The notes beneath the pieces are model-generated. The model was not told the origin of the DNA. It was given only the letters and a program-made list of their open reading frames with translations, and did no database searches. From Sphingomonas endolithica (lineage in GTDB: Bacteria > Pseudomonadota > Alphaproteobacteria > Sphingomonadales > Sphingomonadaceae), in contig NZ_CP103057.1 in NCBI RefSeq assembly GCF_025231525.1, positions 1,133,001 through 1,197,000 of the forward strand: a stretch of 64,000 bases of DNA, given 5' to 3'. Below, piece after piece: positions 1 through 9,318 of the stretch (positions within the stretch are counted from its first letter, which is position 1; each line of letters starts with the position of its first letter). Both the position numbers and the translations under genes were made by a program.

Positions 1-1
1 G

Positions 2-1546
2 CGCATGATCGCCGCCGGCGTGCCGGTGACCCCCGGCTATCTCGGCGCGGACCAATCGCCCGAGCGGCTGGCCGCAGAGGCCGATAAAGTCGGCTATCCC
101 GTGTTGATCAAGGCGGTGGCCGGCGGCGGCGGCAAGGGCATGCGCCGCGTCGACGATCCCGCCGACTTTGCCGACGCCTTGCTCAGCTGCCAGCGCGAGG
201 CCGCGTCCAGCTTCGGCAACACGGACGTATTGATCGAGAAATATATCCTCTCGCCGCGCCATATCGAGGTGCAGGTGTTCGGCGATCGCCATGGCAACGT
301 CGTCCACCTGTTCGAACGCGATTGCAGCCTGCAGCGCCGCCACCAGAAGGTGATAGAGGAAGCCCCCGCGCCCGGCATGGACGAGGCCACCCGCGCCTCG
401 ATCTGCGACGCAGCCGTGAAAGCGGCCAAGGCGGTGGACTATGTCGGCGCCGGCACGATCGAGTTCATCGCCGATACCAGCGAAGGCCTGCGCGCCGACC
501 GCATCTGGTTCATGGAAATGAACACCCGGCTACAGGTCGAGCACCCGGTCACCGAGGAGATTACCGGCCAGGATCTGGTCGAGTGGCAGCTCCGCGTGGC
601 GAGTGGGGAAGTACTGCCCAAGCGGCAGGAGGAGCTCAAGATCAACGGCTGGGCGATGGAAGCGCGGCTGTATGCGGAAAATCCCGCTACCGGCTTTCTG
701 CCGTCAACAGGGCGGCTAGACCATCTCATGATCCCATCGGACGAGCGGATCGAGACGGGAGTAGAAGAGCGCGACACCATCTCACCATTCTACGATCCGA
801 TGATCGCCAAGATCGTCAGCTGGGGTGACACACGCGAGACTGCGTTGATTGATCTCGAAAAAGCCTGCCGGGCTGTCGAATGCGAACCGGTGAAGACCAA
901 CGCCTGGTTCCTTGCGCGATTGCTCGGTCATCCCGAGTTTCGCGTGGGAGATGTCACCACCGGGTTCATTGCTGAGCATATCGATGATCTTTGCGAACCT
1001 CCACTTCCCTCCGGTGCGCTACTGCAATATGCGGCAGACGATCTGGCTTTCGACGCCTCGAACATGTCGGCGGCGTTCGGAAGTGCTCTCTTCGAGCTGA
1101 CCCAAACCCGGTTTGGATTCCGCCTGAATGCACCACCGCGTCGCGATGTTCGACTCAGCGTTAATGGCCATGTTTCCGCAGTCGAGGTCGGCGATCATGC
1201 GCTGTGGTACGATCATACTCGCACGACGGTCAAAGACGGACCGCTCACCACCTATTTTGAGGATGGCGCGGCGTTCGTCATTGGCGGCGACAGAGCATAT
1301 GGCTCCGCCGCCGGCACCGCCGCCGACGGCGCGATCCTCTCGCCCATGCCCGGCCGCATCATCGCAGTCGATGTCACCGAAGGCGAAACCGTCACCAAGG
1401 GCCAGAAACTCGTTACGCTGGAGGCGATGAAGATGGAACACAGTCTCGTCGCCCCGTTCGACGGCACGGTGGAGACACTCGCGGCGGTGATCGGCGGTCA
1501 GGTATCGGAAGGCGCAGTGCTGGCGAAGATCACCGCCACCGCCTAA
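2..1546 (+). CDS. mccA: Biotin-dependent acyl-CoA carboxylase alpha subunit, probably 3-methylcrotonyl-CoA carboxylase (5' end missing)
   Basis: The gene enters from the left edge, so roughly the first 125 residues of the biotin carboxylase N-domain are missing; the frame is open from base 2. Visible parts are the ATP-grasp lid (GGGGKGM near base 130), the catalytic stretch EMNTRLQVEHPVTE (near 517-560), the biotin carboxylase C-domain, and a C-terminal biotinyl domain with EAMKMEH, whose lysine codon at 1430-1432 is the biotin site. In this family the protein carboxylates biotin with ATP and bicarbonate and passes CO2 to a beta subunit, which would lie upstream. The methylcrotonyl (leucine breakdown) call rests on overall resemblance and on the MaoC hydratase that follows; propionyl-CoA or geranyl-CoA carboxylase is possible. 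Codon use between about 700 and 1300 is less GC-biased than on either side. Confidence 0.85.
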   Translation, partial: RMIAAGVPVTPGYLGADQSPERLAAEADKVGYPVLIKAVAGGGGKGMRRVDDPADFADALLSCQREAASSFGNTDVLIEKYILSPRHIEVQVFGDRHGNVVHLFERDCSLQRRHQKVIEEAPAPGMDEATRASICDAAVKAAKAVDYVGAGTIEFIADTSEGLRADRIWFMEMNTRLQVEHPVTEEITGQDLVEWQLRVASGEVLPKRQEELKINGWAMEARLYAENPATGFLPSTGRLDHLMIPSDERIETGVEERDTISPFYDPMIAKIVSWGDTRETALIDLEKACRAVECEPVKTNAWFLARLLGHPEFRVGDVTTGFIAEHIDDLCEPPLPSGALLQYAADDLAFDASNMSAAFGSALFELTQTRFGFRLNAPPRRDVRLSVNGHVSAVEVGDHALWYDHTRTTVKDGPLTTYFEDGAAFVIGGDRAYGSAAGTAADGAILSPMPGRIIAVDVTEGETVTKGQKLVTLEAMKMEHSLVAPFDGTVETLAAVIGGQVSEGAVLAKITATA

Positions 1547-1662
1547 TGCTCCCCGGCGCAGGCCGAGGCCCAGTCGCGGCACGCGCGTTGGCGGATGCCG
1601 CGCCTCGTACCACCACCTCCCGCCCAGGCCCAGCCTTGGCCAGCGAAGCAAGGAACAAGAAT
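1547..1662. repeat. Decayed GC-rich palindromic repeat between carboxylase and MaoC genes
   Basis: Bases 1549-1573 (CTCCCCGGCGCAGGCC and on) resemble the left arm of the repeat at 12982-13086; the opposite arm near 1619-1645 is only loosely similar. I read this as a degenerate copy of the same intergenic element. No gene is seen here. Confidence 0.35.
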
Positions 1663-2118
1663 ATGGCCGGCCGCTACTATGACGAATGGCAGATAGGCGA
1701 CCGCCTCGCCCACGACATTCGCCGCACGGTGACGGAGACCGACAACCTCCTCTTCTCCACCATGACGCACAACCCGCAACCGCTGCACCTCGATGCCGAG
1801 GCTGCCAAAGCCAGCGAGTTCGGCCAGATCCTCGTCAACGGTACCTTCACCTTCGCGCTGATGGTCGGCCTGTCGGTGGGAGACACCACGCTCGGCACGC
1901 TCGTCGCCAATCTCGGCTACGACAAGCTCATCCACCCGAACCCGGTGTTCATCGGCGACACGATGCGCGCCAAGAGCGAAGTGACGGACCTTAAGGACAG
2001 CAAGTCACGCCCGAATGCCGGCATCGTCACCTTCGCGCATCACCTGATCAACCAGCGCGACGAAGTGGTCTGCCAGTGCCTGCGCACCGCCTTGCTGCAA
2101 CGGCGGCCTAAACCGTAA
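1663..2118 (+). CDS. MaoC family (R)-specific hydratase/dehydratase
   Basis: A 151-residue single hot-dog-fold protein. The segment HNPQPLHLD (about residues 36-44) carries the Asp/His hydratase signature of MaoC proteins, which hydrate enoyl-CoA thioesters in the cytosol. The open frame reaches back to 1546, but the extra residues are low-complexity and the protein clearly begins at the ATG at 1663, with AAGGAACAAG upstream. It follows the carboxylase gene by 116 bp on the same strand, so a shared role in branched-chain acyl-CoA breakdown is likely. Its 3' end overlaps the convergent sufA by 11 bp. The exact substrate cannot be told from sequence. Confidence 0.85.
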   Translation: MAGRYYDEWQIGDRLAHDIRRTVTETDNLLFSTMTHNPQPLHLDAEAAKASEFGQILVNGTFTFALMVGLSVGDTTLGTLVANLGYDKLIHPNPVFIGDTMRAKSEVTDLKDSKSRPNAGIVTFAHHLINQRDEVVCQCLRTALLQRRPKP

Positions 2119-2461
2119 AGCTCTCGCCGCAGCCGCAGGCGCCCTTGGCATTGGGATTCTGGAACACGAAGCCGGCGGCGAAATCGTCCTCCACCCAATC
2201 CATCGTGCTGCCGATCAGGTACAGGATCGATCCGCCATCGACGAACAAGGTGCCGCCCGGCGTATCGATCCGCTCGTCGAATGGTTTGGCGTCGGTGACG
2301 TAATCGACCGAATAAGCGAGGCCCGAACAGCCACGCCGCGGCGTGGACAGCTTCACCCCGATCGCGTCGGAGGGCGCGCGCCCCATCAGTTCGGCGATCC
2401 GCGCATGTGCGGACGCCGTCAAGTTGAGCGCCGCTGGGCGCGGGCGAAGCGTGGTGGCCAT
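2108..2461 (-). CDS. sufA: A-type iron-sulfur carrier protein SufA/ErpA-like
   Basis: A 117-residue HesB/IscA-family protein. The three conserved cysteines are present: one in RRGCSGLAY and the C-terminal pair in CGCGESF. A-type carriers take a cluster from the SufBCD scaffold and hand it to target apoproteins. The start is set by the ATG at 2461, whose A is also the last base of the sufT stop (TAATG), so the two genes are translationally coupled. It is the last gene of the suf operon. Whether it acts as SufA or ErpA cannot be decided from sequence; the operon position favours SufA. Confidence 0.9.
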   Translation of the reverse strand: MATTLRPRPAALNLTASAHARIAELMGRAPSDAIGVKLSTPRRGCSGLAYSVDYVTDAKPFDERIDTPGGTLFVDGGSILYLIGSTMDWVEDDFAAGFVFQNPNAKGACGCGESFTV

Positions 2462-2934
2462 TACAACATCCCCAGTTCGAGCTTCGCATCGTCGGACATC
2501 TTCTGTGGGTCCCAGGCCGGATCCCACACCAGGTTGACCTCCGATGTACCGATCCCCGGCACCGCGCCGACGCGCAGCTCGACTTCCATCGGCATCGATT
2601 CCGCGACCGGGCAATTGGGCGTGGTCAGCGTCATCGTCACCACGGCATGGCCGTCCGTCGTGACGTCGACGCCATAGATCAGCCCGAGATCGTAGATGTT
2701 GACCGGGATTTCCGGATCGTAGATTTCCTTCAGCGCATCGACCACTGCCTCGTACAGCGCGCCGCCGGGTTCGCCCGGCGCGTCGCCCGCCGGCTTCTGC
2801 GCCAGGAAACCCTCGAGATAGTCGCGCTTGCGCTCGGCAGGCGCAGCGAACGGCTCCGCTGCCTCGACCCGCGCGCGCGGCGGCGCGTCGACCGCGCTTA
2901 CTTCTTCGATCGCAATGCTGTGTTCTTCGTTCAT
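2461..2934 (-). CDS. sufT: SUF system assembly protein SufT (MIP18/DUF59 family)
   Basis: A 157-residue protein with a low-complexity N-terminus (about 55 residues) followed by a MIP18/DUF59 domain containing the typical IYDPEIPVNIYDLGLIY segment and a TTPNCP motif with the conserved cysteine. SufT-type proteins are accessory factors in Fe-S protein maturation; their biochemical role is less defined than that of SufBCDS. It overlaps sufS by 4 bp (ATGA) upstream and sufA by 1 bp downstream, so it is firmly part of the operon. Confidence 0.9.
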   Translation of the reverse strand: MNEEHSIAIEEVSAVDAPPRARVEAAEPFAAPAERKRDYLEGFLAQKPAGDAPGEPGGALYEAVVDALKEIYDPEIPVNIYDLGLIYGVDVTTDGHAVVTMTLTTPNCPVAESMPMEVELRVGAVPGIGTSEVNLVWDPAWDPQKMSDDAKLELGML

Positions 2935-4145
2935 CCGAAGATCCTCGTTACTCGATGAATGCCAGCAACCAGCGCATCCACGTCGGCGGCCGAATTATAG
3001 ACGCCGAAGCTGGCCCGCGCCGTCGCATCCACGCCCAGCGCCTGCATCAGCGGCTGCGCGCAATGGTGCCCTGCCCGGATCGCCACCTTCGCTTCGTCCA
3101 AGATGGTGCCGATGTCGTGCGGATGCACCCCCTCGATACTGAAAGAGACGATCCCGGCGCTGTCTTCCGGCCCGAACAGCGTGACCGAATTGACCTGCGA
3201 CAGTGCCGCGCGTGTCTTTGCGACCAAGGCGGTCTCATGCGCGTGGATCGCCGCCAGCCCGATGCCTTCGACATAATCGATCGCCGCGTGCAGCCCGAGC
3301 ACGCCGACGATGTGCGGCGTCCCCGCCTCGAATCGGCCCGGCGGCGGGGCGTAGGTGGTCTTCTCAAAAGTCACGCGATCGATCATCGATCCGCCGCCCT
3401 GGTAGGGCGGCATCACCTCGAGCAATTCCGCTTTGCCCCACAGCACGCCGATCCCCGTCGGGCCGTAGAGCTTGTGCCCGGAGAAGACGTAGAAGTCGCA
3501 ATCGAGCGCGGCAACATCCACCGCCATCCGCGGTACGGCCTGACACCCGTCGAGCAGGATCTTCGCGCCAGCCGCATGCGCGATATCCGCCGCCTGGCGC
3601 GCGTCCAGCACCGAGCCGAGCACGTTGGAGACATGCGCCAGCGCGACCAGCTTGTGCGCCGGCGTGATCATGCGTGCCATCGCGTCGAGATCGATGCAAT
3701 GGTCGGCGGTGAGCGGAATGACGTCGATCTCGGCGCCGACGCGCTCGGCGACCATCTGCCAAGGCACGATATTGCTGTGATGCTCGAGCTGCGAGAGCAG
3801 GATACGGTCGCCCGCCTGCAACTGCGTCCCGGCCCAGCATTGCGCGACCAGATTGATCCCTTCGGTCGCGCCGCGGACGAAGACGATCTCGTCCGGCGTG
3901 CCCGCGCCGATGAAGCTGGCCACCTTCCTGCGCGCCGCCTCATAGGCCAGCGTCATGTCGGCAGAGCGCTGATACACGCCGCGATGCACGGTGGCGTAAT
4001 CGGTGTCGTAACCGCGGGTGATCGCATCGATCACGACTTGCGGTTTCTGCGCGGTGGCGGCGGTGTCTAGGTACGCCCAGCCGGCGGGGATGGCGGGGAA
4101 ATCGGCCACGCGGTCGAGCGGGCGGGTGTCGAGCGCCACACTCAC
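2931..4145 (-). CDS. sufS: Cysteine desulfurase SufS
   Basis: A 404-residue class V aminotransferase-fold enzyme that removes sulfur from L-cysteine as a persulfide using PLP. The PLP lysine lies in SGHKLYGPTG (K225) and the persulfide cysteine in RAGHHCAQP (C362), the arrangement of group II (SufS) desulfurases. The length is normal for the family. No SufE or SufU partner is encoded in the window, so the sulfur acceptor may be elsewhere. It is separated from sufD by a paired palindromic repeat (4151-4239), while its downstream neighbours overlap. Confidence 0.95.
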   Translation of the reverse strand: MSVALDTRPLDRVADFPAIPAGWAYLDTAATAQKPQVVIDAITRGYDTDYATVHRGVYQRSADMTLAYEAARRKVASFIGAGTPDEIVFVRGATEGINLVAQCWAGTQLQAGDRILLSQLEHHSNIVPWQMVAERVGAEIDVIPLTADHCIDLDAMARMITPAHKLVALAHVSNVLGSVLDARQAADIAHAAGAKILLDGCQAVPRMAVDVAALDCDFYVFSGHKLYGPTGIGVLWGKAELLEVMPPYQGGGSMIDRVTFEKTTYAPPPGRFEAGTPHIVGVLGLHAAIDYVEGIGLAAIHAHETALVAKTRAALSQVNSVTLFGPEDSAGIVSFSIEGVHPHDIGTILDEAKVAIRAGHHCAQPLMQALGVDATARASFGVYNSAADVDALVAGIHRVTRIFG

Positions 4146-4150
4146 AACCC

Positions 4151-4239
4151 GTCACCCCGGACTTGTTCCGGGGTCCACCGTGCAACAATGCGCGACTTCC
4201 CGGGATGAGGAGTAGACCCCGGAACAAGTCCGGGGTGAC
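4151..4239. repeat. Paired palindromic repeat, family A, copy 1 (sufD-sufS gap)
   Basis: Two inverted arms, 4151-4178 (GTCACCCCGGACTTGTTCCG...) and 4215-4239 (its near-perfect reverse complement), separated by about 36 bp. Each arm is itself an imperfect palindrome. The element fills almost the whole gap between sufD and sufS, so it is likely transcribed in the suf mRNA and can fold into a long hairpin. Confidence 0.85.
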
Positions 4240-4254
4240 GGCTAGCTGTCGTGC

Positions 4255-5010
4255 TCACAACATCCGCTCCAACGCAGCCTGCGCCGCTGCCTCGACCCGC
4301 TCCCGCTCGCCGGCATCCTCGATCCCGTCGAACACGCTGGCGATGAACGCGCGCAGCAGCAGCGCCTTGGCCTCGGCCGGTGCGATCCCGCGCGACGCGA
4401 GGTAGAACAACGCATTCGCATCCAGTTCGCCGACCGTCGCGCCGTGCGCGCACTTCACGTCGTCGGCGTAGATTTCCAGTTCCGGTTTGGCATTCGCCGT
4501 CGCGGTGCGCGACAGCAGCATCGCCTTCACACTCTGCGACGCATCGGTCTTCTGCGCATGCCGCGCCACCGCGACCTTGCCAAGATACGACCCCGTCGCC
4601 TTGCCCGCGAGCACCGAGCGGACGACTTGGTTGGACGTCGCATTGGGTTCGATATGGTTCAGCGTGGTGACGATCTCCAGCGTCTGTTCCCCGCCGCCGA
4701 GGATCGCACCGCCAAGCTCGAAATGCGCGCCTTCATGACACACCACATCGATCGCCACGCGGCCGAGCTTGCCGCCAATGTTGAGGACATGGAACGTGGC
4801 GGTCGCACCGGCCTCGAGGATCACCCGAAAGTCTCGGATCGCCACGTCATCCAGCGCAGCATCCTGCACGATGACTCGCGACAGGCTTTCACCTGCGGGC
4901 ACGTAGATCAGTTCGGGGGCCGGAACCGGCCAGACCGAGGCGACGGCCGCAAGATCGCTGTAGCGCCAGGTTTCGTCTCGGCGGGTGGGGAGTTCCAGAA
5001 GCTCAGCCAC
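4255..5010 (-). CDS. sufD: Fe-S cluster assembly protein SufD (short form)
   Basis: A protein of about 251 residues with the SufB/SufD beta-helix core (segments such as RDFRVILEAGATATFHVL and CAHGATVGELD). SufD pairs with SufB and SufC in the scaffold complex. It is much shorter than the roughly 420-residue enterobacterial SufD and lacks most of the N-terminal region. The open frame extends to 5106, but that part is repeat sequence, so I place the start at the GTG at 5010 just outside the repeat; GTGs at 5019 and 5025 are alternatives and no clear ribosome-binding site is seen. The cysteines/histidines proposed for cluster binding were not checked. Confidence 0.85.
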   Translation of the reverse strand: MAELLELPTRRDETWRYSDLAAVASVWPVPAPELIYVPAGESLSRVIVQDAALDDVAIRDFRVILEAGATATFHVLNIGGKLGRVAIDVVCHEGAHFELGGAILGGGEQTLEIVTTLNHIEPNATSNQVVRSVLAGKATGSYLGKVAVARHAQKTDASQSVKAMLLSRTATANAKPELEIYADDVKCAHGATVGELDANALFYLASRGIAPAEAKALLLRAFIASVFDGIEDAGERERVEAAAQAALERML

Positions 5011-5020
5011 AATATACACC

Positions 5021-5109
5021 GTCACCCCGGACTTGGTCCGGGGTCCACTCGTCCGCTCGAACGAGCCGGCATTGTGGCACGGCGGATGCCGGAACAAGTC
5101 CGGCATGAC
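5021..5109. repeat. Paired palindromic repeat, family A, copy 2 (sufC-sufD gap)
   Basis: Inverted arms at 5021-5048 (GTCACCCCGGACTTGGTCCG...) and about 5084-5109 (GATGCCGGAACAAGTCCGGC...). The arms have diverged in step: the second carries a GCC/GGC variant stem that pairs within itself. It directly abuts the probable sufD start codon. Confidence 0.85.
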
Positions 5110-5130
5110 GGCGAATTTGGTGAAGCAAGG

Positions 5131-5866
<736 letters not shown>

Positions 5867-5874
<8 letters not shown>

Positions 5875-6100
5875 AAGAACCGATCACGTCACAGTTAAGT
5901 ATTGAAGGCGTCGGCAAGACATTTTGTCCTGCCTTCGGTTGAGAAAAATGCAAAACAGCTGTTACTTTAAGCATAACCTGTTCACCATCATCGTTGTCGA
6001 CAACGATTTCATCACCAACACGAGGAAAAACCTCAAATTCATAATGATCGGCGATCAGCGGCTTTCCGTCTTCATCAGCCTGCACAAATGCCTTGATCAC
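5867..6100 (-). CDS. Small hypothetical protein inside the suf operon (77 residues)
   Basis: A 77-residue acidic protein starting at GTG (6100), which overlaps the sufB stop codon (GTGA), and ending 8 bp inside sufC. It contains a beta-rich stretch ([18 protein letters not shown]) followed by [15 protein letters not shown] do not recognise the family with confidence. The shape recalls short SH3-like or barrel proteins. Its DNA is clearly more AT-rich than sufB and sufC, which suggests acquisition. The tight overlaps on both sides argue that it is really translated. A role in Fe-S assembly would be inference from position only. Confidence 0.7.
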
Positions 6101-7578
6101 CCAACAGACCCTTCCAGCGAAATCCCCAGCAGCTTCTGCGCCTCAACCGCAAACTCCATCGGCAATTGCTGTAGCACTTCGCGCGCGAAGCCATTCACGA
6201 TCAGCGCCACCGCGCTTTCCGAATCCAGCCCGCGCTGCATCGCGTAGAACATCTGGTCGTCGCTGATCTTCGAGGTCGTCGCCTCATGCTCGATCTGCGC
6301 GCTCGGATTGCGCACCTCGATATACGGCACGGTATGCGCGCCGCACTGATCGCCCAAGAGCAGGCTGTCGCACTGCGTGAAGTTGCGCACGCCCTCCGCC
6401 GTTGGCGCGACGCGGACCAGCCCGCGATACGTGTTGTCCGAGCGCCCTGCCGAAATGCCCTTCGCCACGATCGTCGAGCGCGAACCCTTGCCGAGATGGA
6501 TCATCTTGGTGCCGGTATCGGCCTGCTGGCGATTGTTGGTCACCGCCACCGAATAGAATTCGCCGACGCTGTTCTCGCCCGAGAGCACGCAGGACGGATA
6601 TTTCCAGGTGATCGCGCTGCCCGTCTCGACCTGCGTCCAGCTGACCTTGGAATTCCGCCCCGAGCACAACGCGCGCTTGGTGACGAAATTGTAGATCCCG
6701 CCCTTGCCGTTCTCGTCGCCGGGGTACCAGTTCTGCACGGTCGAATATTTGATCTCGGCATCGTCCAGCGCGACCAGTTCGACCACTGCGGCATGCAACT
6801 GGTTCTCGTCGCGCATCGGCGCGGTGCAGCCTTCGAGGTACGACACGTACGAGCCCTTGTCGGCAACGATCAGCGTGCGTTCGAACTGCCCGGTATTCTC
6901 GGCATTGATGCGGAAATAGGTGCTCAGCTCCATCGGGCAGCGCACGCCCTCGGGAATATAGACAAAGGTACCGTCGCTGAACACGGCGGCATTGAGCGCC
7001 GCGAAATAGTTGTCATGGATCGGCACGACCCGGCCCAGCCACTTGCGCACCAGCTCGGGATATTCCTTGATCGCCTCGGAGATCGACCGGAAGATCACCC
7101 CCGCGGCCTCCAGCTCCTTGCGGAACGTCGTCGCGACAGACACGCTGTCGAACACCGCATCCACCGCCACGCGCCGCTTGGGCGTGCCGTCCGCCTCGGT
7201 CTCCTCGACGCCGGCGAGCATCTTCTGCTCGGAGATCGGGATGCCGAGCTTCTCGTACACCCGCAGGATCTCGGGATCGACCTCGTCGAGGCTGCCGAGC
7301 TTGGGCCTGGCCTTGGGCTCGGCGTAATAATAAGCGTCCTGGTAGTCGATCGGATCGATCTGCAGCTTCGCCCAGTCCGGCGTCTCCAGCGTCAGCCACA
7401 GGCGATATGCCTTCAGTCGCCAATCGAGCATCCATGTCGGCTCGCCCTTCTTGGCCGAGATGAAGCGCACCGTATCCTCACTCAATCCCTTGGGCGCGAA
7501 TTCCTGTTCGATGTCCGAATGGAAGCCCCATTCATACGCCTTGTTCGCCGCAGCGTGTGCTTCAAGGTTTGTCGCCAT
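6097..7578 (-). CDS. sufB: Fe-S cluster assembly protein SufB
   Basis: A 493-residue SufB, the core scaffold subunit on which clusters form. Recognisable family segments include [34 protein letters not shown] and the C-terminal [14 protein letters not shown]. The start is the ATG at 7578, which lies 2 bp after the stop of the Rrf2 regulator gene; the upstream extension of the open frame overlaps that gene and is not protein-like for SufB. Length and sequence are those of a full SufB, in contrast to the short SufD. Confidence 0.97.
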   Translation of the reverse strand: MATNLEAHAAANKAYEWGFHSDIEQEFAPKGLSEDTVRFISAKKGEPTWMLDWRLKAYRLWLTLETPDWAKLQIDPIDYQDAYYYAEPKARPKLGSLDEVDPEILRVYEKLGIPISEQKMLAGVEETEADGTPKRRVAVDAVFDSVSVATTFRKELEAAGVIFRSISEAIKEYPELVRKWLGRVVPIHDNYFAALNAAVFSDGTFVYIPEGVRCPMELSTYFRINAENTGQFERTLIVADKGSYVSYLEGCTAPMRDENQLHAAVVELVALDDAEIKYSTVQNWYPGDENGKGGIYNFVTKRALCSGRNSKVSWTQVETGSAITWKYPSCVLSGENSVGEFYSVAVTNNRQQADTGTKMIHLGKGSRSTIVAKGISAGRSDNTYRGLVRVAPTAEGVRNFTQCDSLLLGDQCGAHTVPYIEVRNPSAQIEHEATTSKISDDQMFYAMQRGLDSESAVALIVNGFAREVLQQLPMEFAVEAQKLLGISLEGSVG

Positions 7579-7580
7579 GT

Positions 7581-8069
7581 TCAATGTCCAACCACAGCGC
7601 CAGGCGCCACATCTACTAGAGTAAAGTCGTGTGCGCCCACCGGCTCGCGCCGTGGCGCCGAACCGAGCCCGGCAAGCGTCGCCAGCGACACGTCCGCCAG
7701 CGCACCACGCACGGCGTTGTTCACCACCCGCCAATGCGGCCGCACCCGGCAACTGCCGTCGAGCAGGCAATCGTGCCGGGTTTCGTCGACGCAACTGGTC
7801 AGCGCGATCGGCCCCTCAATCGCCTCGATGATATCGGCCAGCGAGATCGCCGCCGGGGGACGCGACAGGCGAAACCCACCACCGATCCCGCGCGTGCTTT
7901 CGATCAGCCCCGCCGACGACAACCGGCTGACGAGCTTCTGCACCGTCGGCAACGGCAGACCGGTCTCGCCCGCTAGCGCCGTCGCATTGAGCCGCGCCAC
8001 GCCACCACAATGACGCGCCGAGGCGGACATCATGATGATCGCATAGTCGGCAAGGCTCGATAATTTCAT
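7581..8069 (-). CDS. Rrf2-family SUF operon regulator (IscR/SufR-like)
   Basis: A 162-residue Rrf2 transcription factor. A winged helix occupies residues 1-75 and three cysteines at 93, 101 and 107 ([10 protein letters not shown]...GSC) match the cluster-binding triad of IscR, with H112 as a possible fourth ligand. Such proteins sense Fe-S status and repress or activate the operon they head. The start at ATG 8069 ([10 protein letters not shown]) fits the family N-terminus; the longer TTG frame to 8102 would run into the candidate operator. It is the first gene of the suf operon, 2 bp before sufB. Confidence 0.9.
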   Translation of the reverse strand: MKLSSLADYAIIMMSASARHCGGVARLNATALAGETGLPLPTVQKLVSRLSSAGLIESTRGIGGGFRLSRPPAAISLADIIEAIEGPIALTSCVDETRHDCLLDGSCRVRPHWRVVNNAVRGALADVSLATLAGLGSAPRREPVGAHDFTLVDVAPGAVVGH

Positions 8070-8101
8070 GACGGGAAGCGCATAGTTGCGAGGCGTTCTC
8101 A

Positions 8102-8152
8102 AATCGGATCGGATCGTTCCGATTAATGTGGGAAGGATGCGGTATTAGTCAA
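8102..8152 (-). promoter_or_regulatory. Candidate suf promoter with overlapping palindromic operator
   Basis: On the minus strand TTGACT at 8152-8147 can serve as a -35 box, with CATTAA at 8128-8123 (18-bp spacer) as a weak -10. Directly over and after the -10 is a perfect inverted repeat, AATCGGA (8102-8108), 9-bp spacer, TCCGATT (8118-8124). This is the layout of an autoregulated Rrf2 operon. The 5' leader to the regulator start would be about 45 nt. The assignment to this regulator is inference. Confidence 0.5.
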
Positions 8153-8243
8153 CCGCCCACGCGCGCGAGGCTCGCGCTTCGCCACGATTGCCGGCGACAA
8201 AGCAGCCTTTGACCAGTCCGTTCTCCAATGCCATGCAGCTACC

Positions 8244-9275
8244 ATGCTGTTCCCCCTGCTCCGCCCTGCCTTGTTCGCGCTGGAGGCCGAGCGCGCCCAT
8301 GGCTTGACGATCACCATGCTGGCCGCCTGGGGTGGCCGCGGCAGGGCGCCGGTCGACGATCCCGTGCTGCACGGCACCGTCGCGGGGCTCCACTTCGCCA
8401 ATCCGATCGGGCTGGCAGCCGGCGTCGACAAGGATGGCCACGCGATCGGCGGCTTCTTCGGGCTAGGGTTCGGCAGCGTGGAGATCGGAACGCTGACCCC
8501 GGTCGCCCAACCGGGCAACCCCCGCCCGCGCATCTTCCGCCTGGCGGAGGACCGGGGGATCATCAATCGCCTGGGATTCAACAATGGTGGCATCGACGTC
8601 GCATTGCCACGCGCCGCCGCTGCCGAGCGCCGGGGCATGCTCGGCATCAATGTCGGTGCGAACAAGGATGCGTCCGATCGGGTCGCCGACTATGTGAACG
8701 GCGTGACGAAGGCCGCGGTCGTGGCGGATTATATTACGATCAACATCTCCTCGCCCAACACGCCGGGTCTCCGCGACCTGCAGCATGGCAGTGCGCTGAC
8801 AGAATTGCTCGCTGCGGCCGATGCCGCGCGGCAGGCGCCGGTGCGACGGCCGCTGTTCCTGAAGGTCGCGCCCGATCTCACCACGCGCGAGATCGACGGC
8901 ATCGCGCGGGCGGCGATCGACCATCATGTCGATGCGCTGATCGTCAGCAACACGACCCTGTCGCGCCCGGCACTGCGCTCGGCCAATGCCAAGGAGCCGG
9001 GCGGCCTTTCCGGCGCGCCGCTCGCCGTGCTGGCACGCGCCCGGCTGGCGGATTTCCGTACCGCCACCGGCGCCGCCCTGCCGCTGGTGTCGGTCGGCGG
9101 GATCAACAGTGCGGAGGAGGCCTATGCCCGCATCCGCGCGGGCGCGAGCCTAATACAGCTTTATTCGGCATTGGTGTTCGAAGGGCCCGGCCTGCCGCGG
9201 CGAATGGCGACCGGCCTTGCACGATTGCTGCGCCGCGACGGCTTCACGGCACTAGGCGAGGCGATCGGCGCCTAG
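8244..9275 (+). CDS. pyrD: Dihydroorotate dehydrogenase (quinone), class 2
   Basis: A 343-residue FMN enzyme that oxidises dihydroorotate to orotate and reduces membrane quinone (pyrimidine synthesis). The class 2 features are visible: an N-terminal amphipathic membrane-associating region (LLRPALFALEAERAHG), and the catalytic-serine motif NISSPNTPGLRDLQ near residues 167-180. The FMN-phosphate region SVGGINSAEEAYARI is near residue 285. It is divergent from the suf operon, with 174 bp between the start codons. Confidence 0.96.
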   Translation: MLFPLLRPALFALEAERAHGLTITMLAAWGGRGRAPVDDPVLHGTVAGLHFANPIGLAAGVDKDGHAIGGFFGLGFGSVEIGTLTPVAQPGNPRPRIFRLAEDRGIINRLGFNNGGIDVALPRAAAAERRGMLGINVGANKDASDRVADYVNGVTKAAVVADYITINISSPNTPGLRDLQHGSALTELLAAADAARQAPVRRPLFLKVAPDLTTREIDGIARAAIDHHVDALIVSNTTLSRPALRSANAKEPGGLSGAPLAVLARARLADFRTATGAALPLVSVGGINSAEEAYARIRAGASLIQLYSALVFEGPGLPRRMATGLARLLRRDGFTALGEAIGA

Positions 9276-9318
9276 CGGACGCTTGCGCGGGGCGGCCACC
9301 GCGTTACGGTCGGCGGCG

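Noticed and set aside
7579..7794. A 72-residue N-terminal extension of SufB
   Set aside because: It overlaps the Rrf2 gene in another frame and is Arg/Gly/Ala rich; SufB family sequence starts at ATG 7578.
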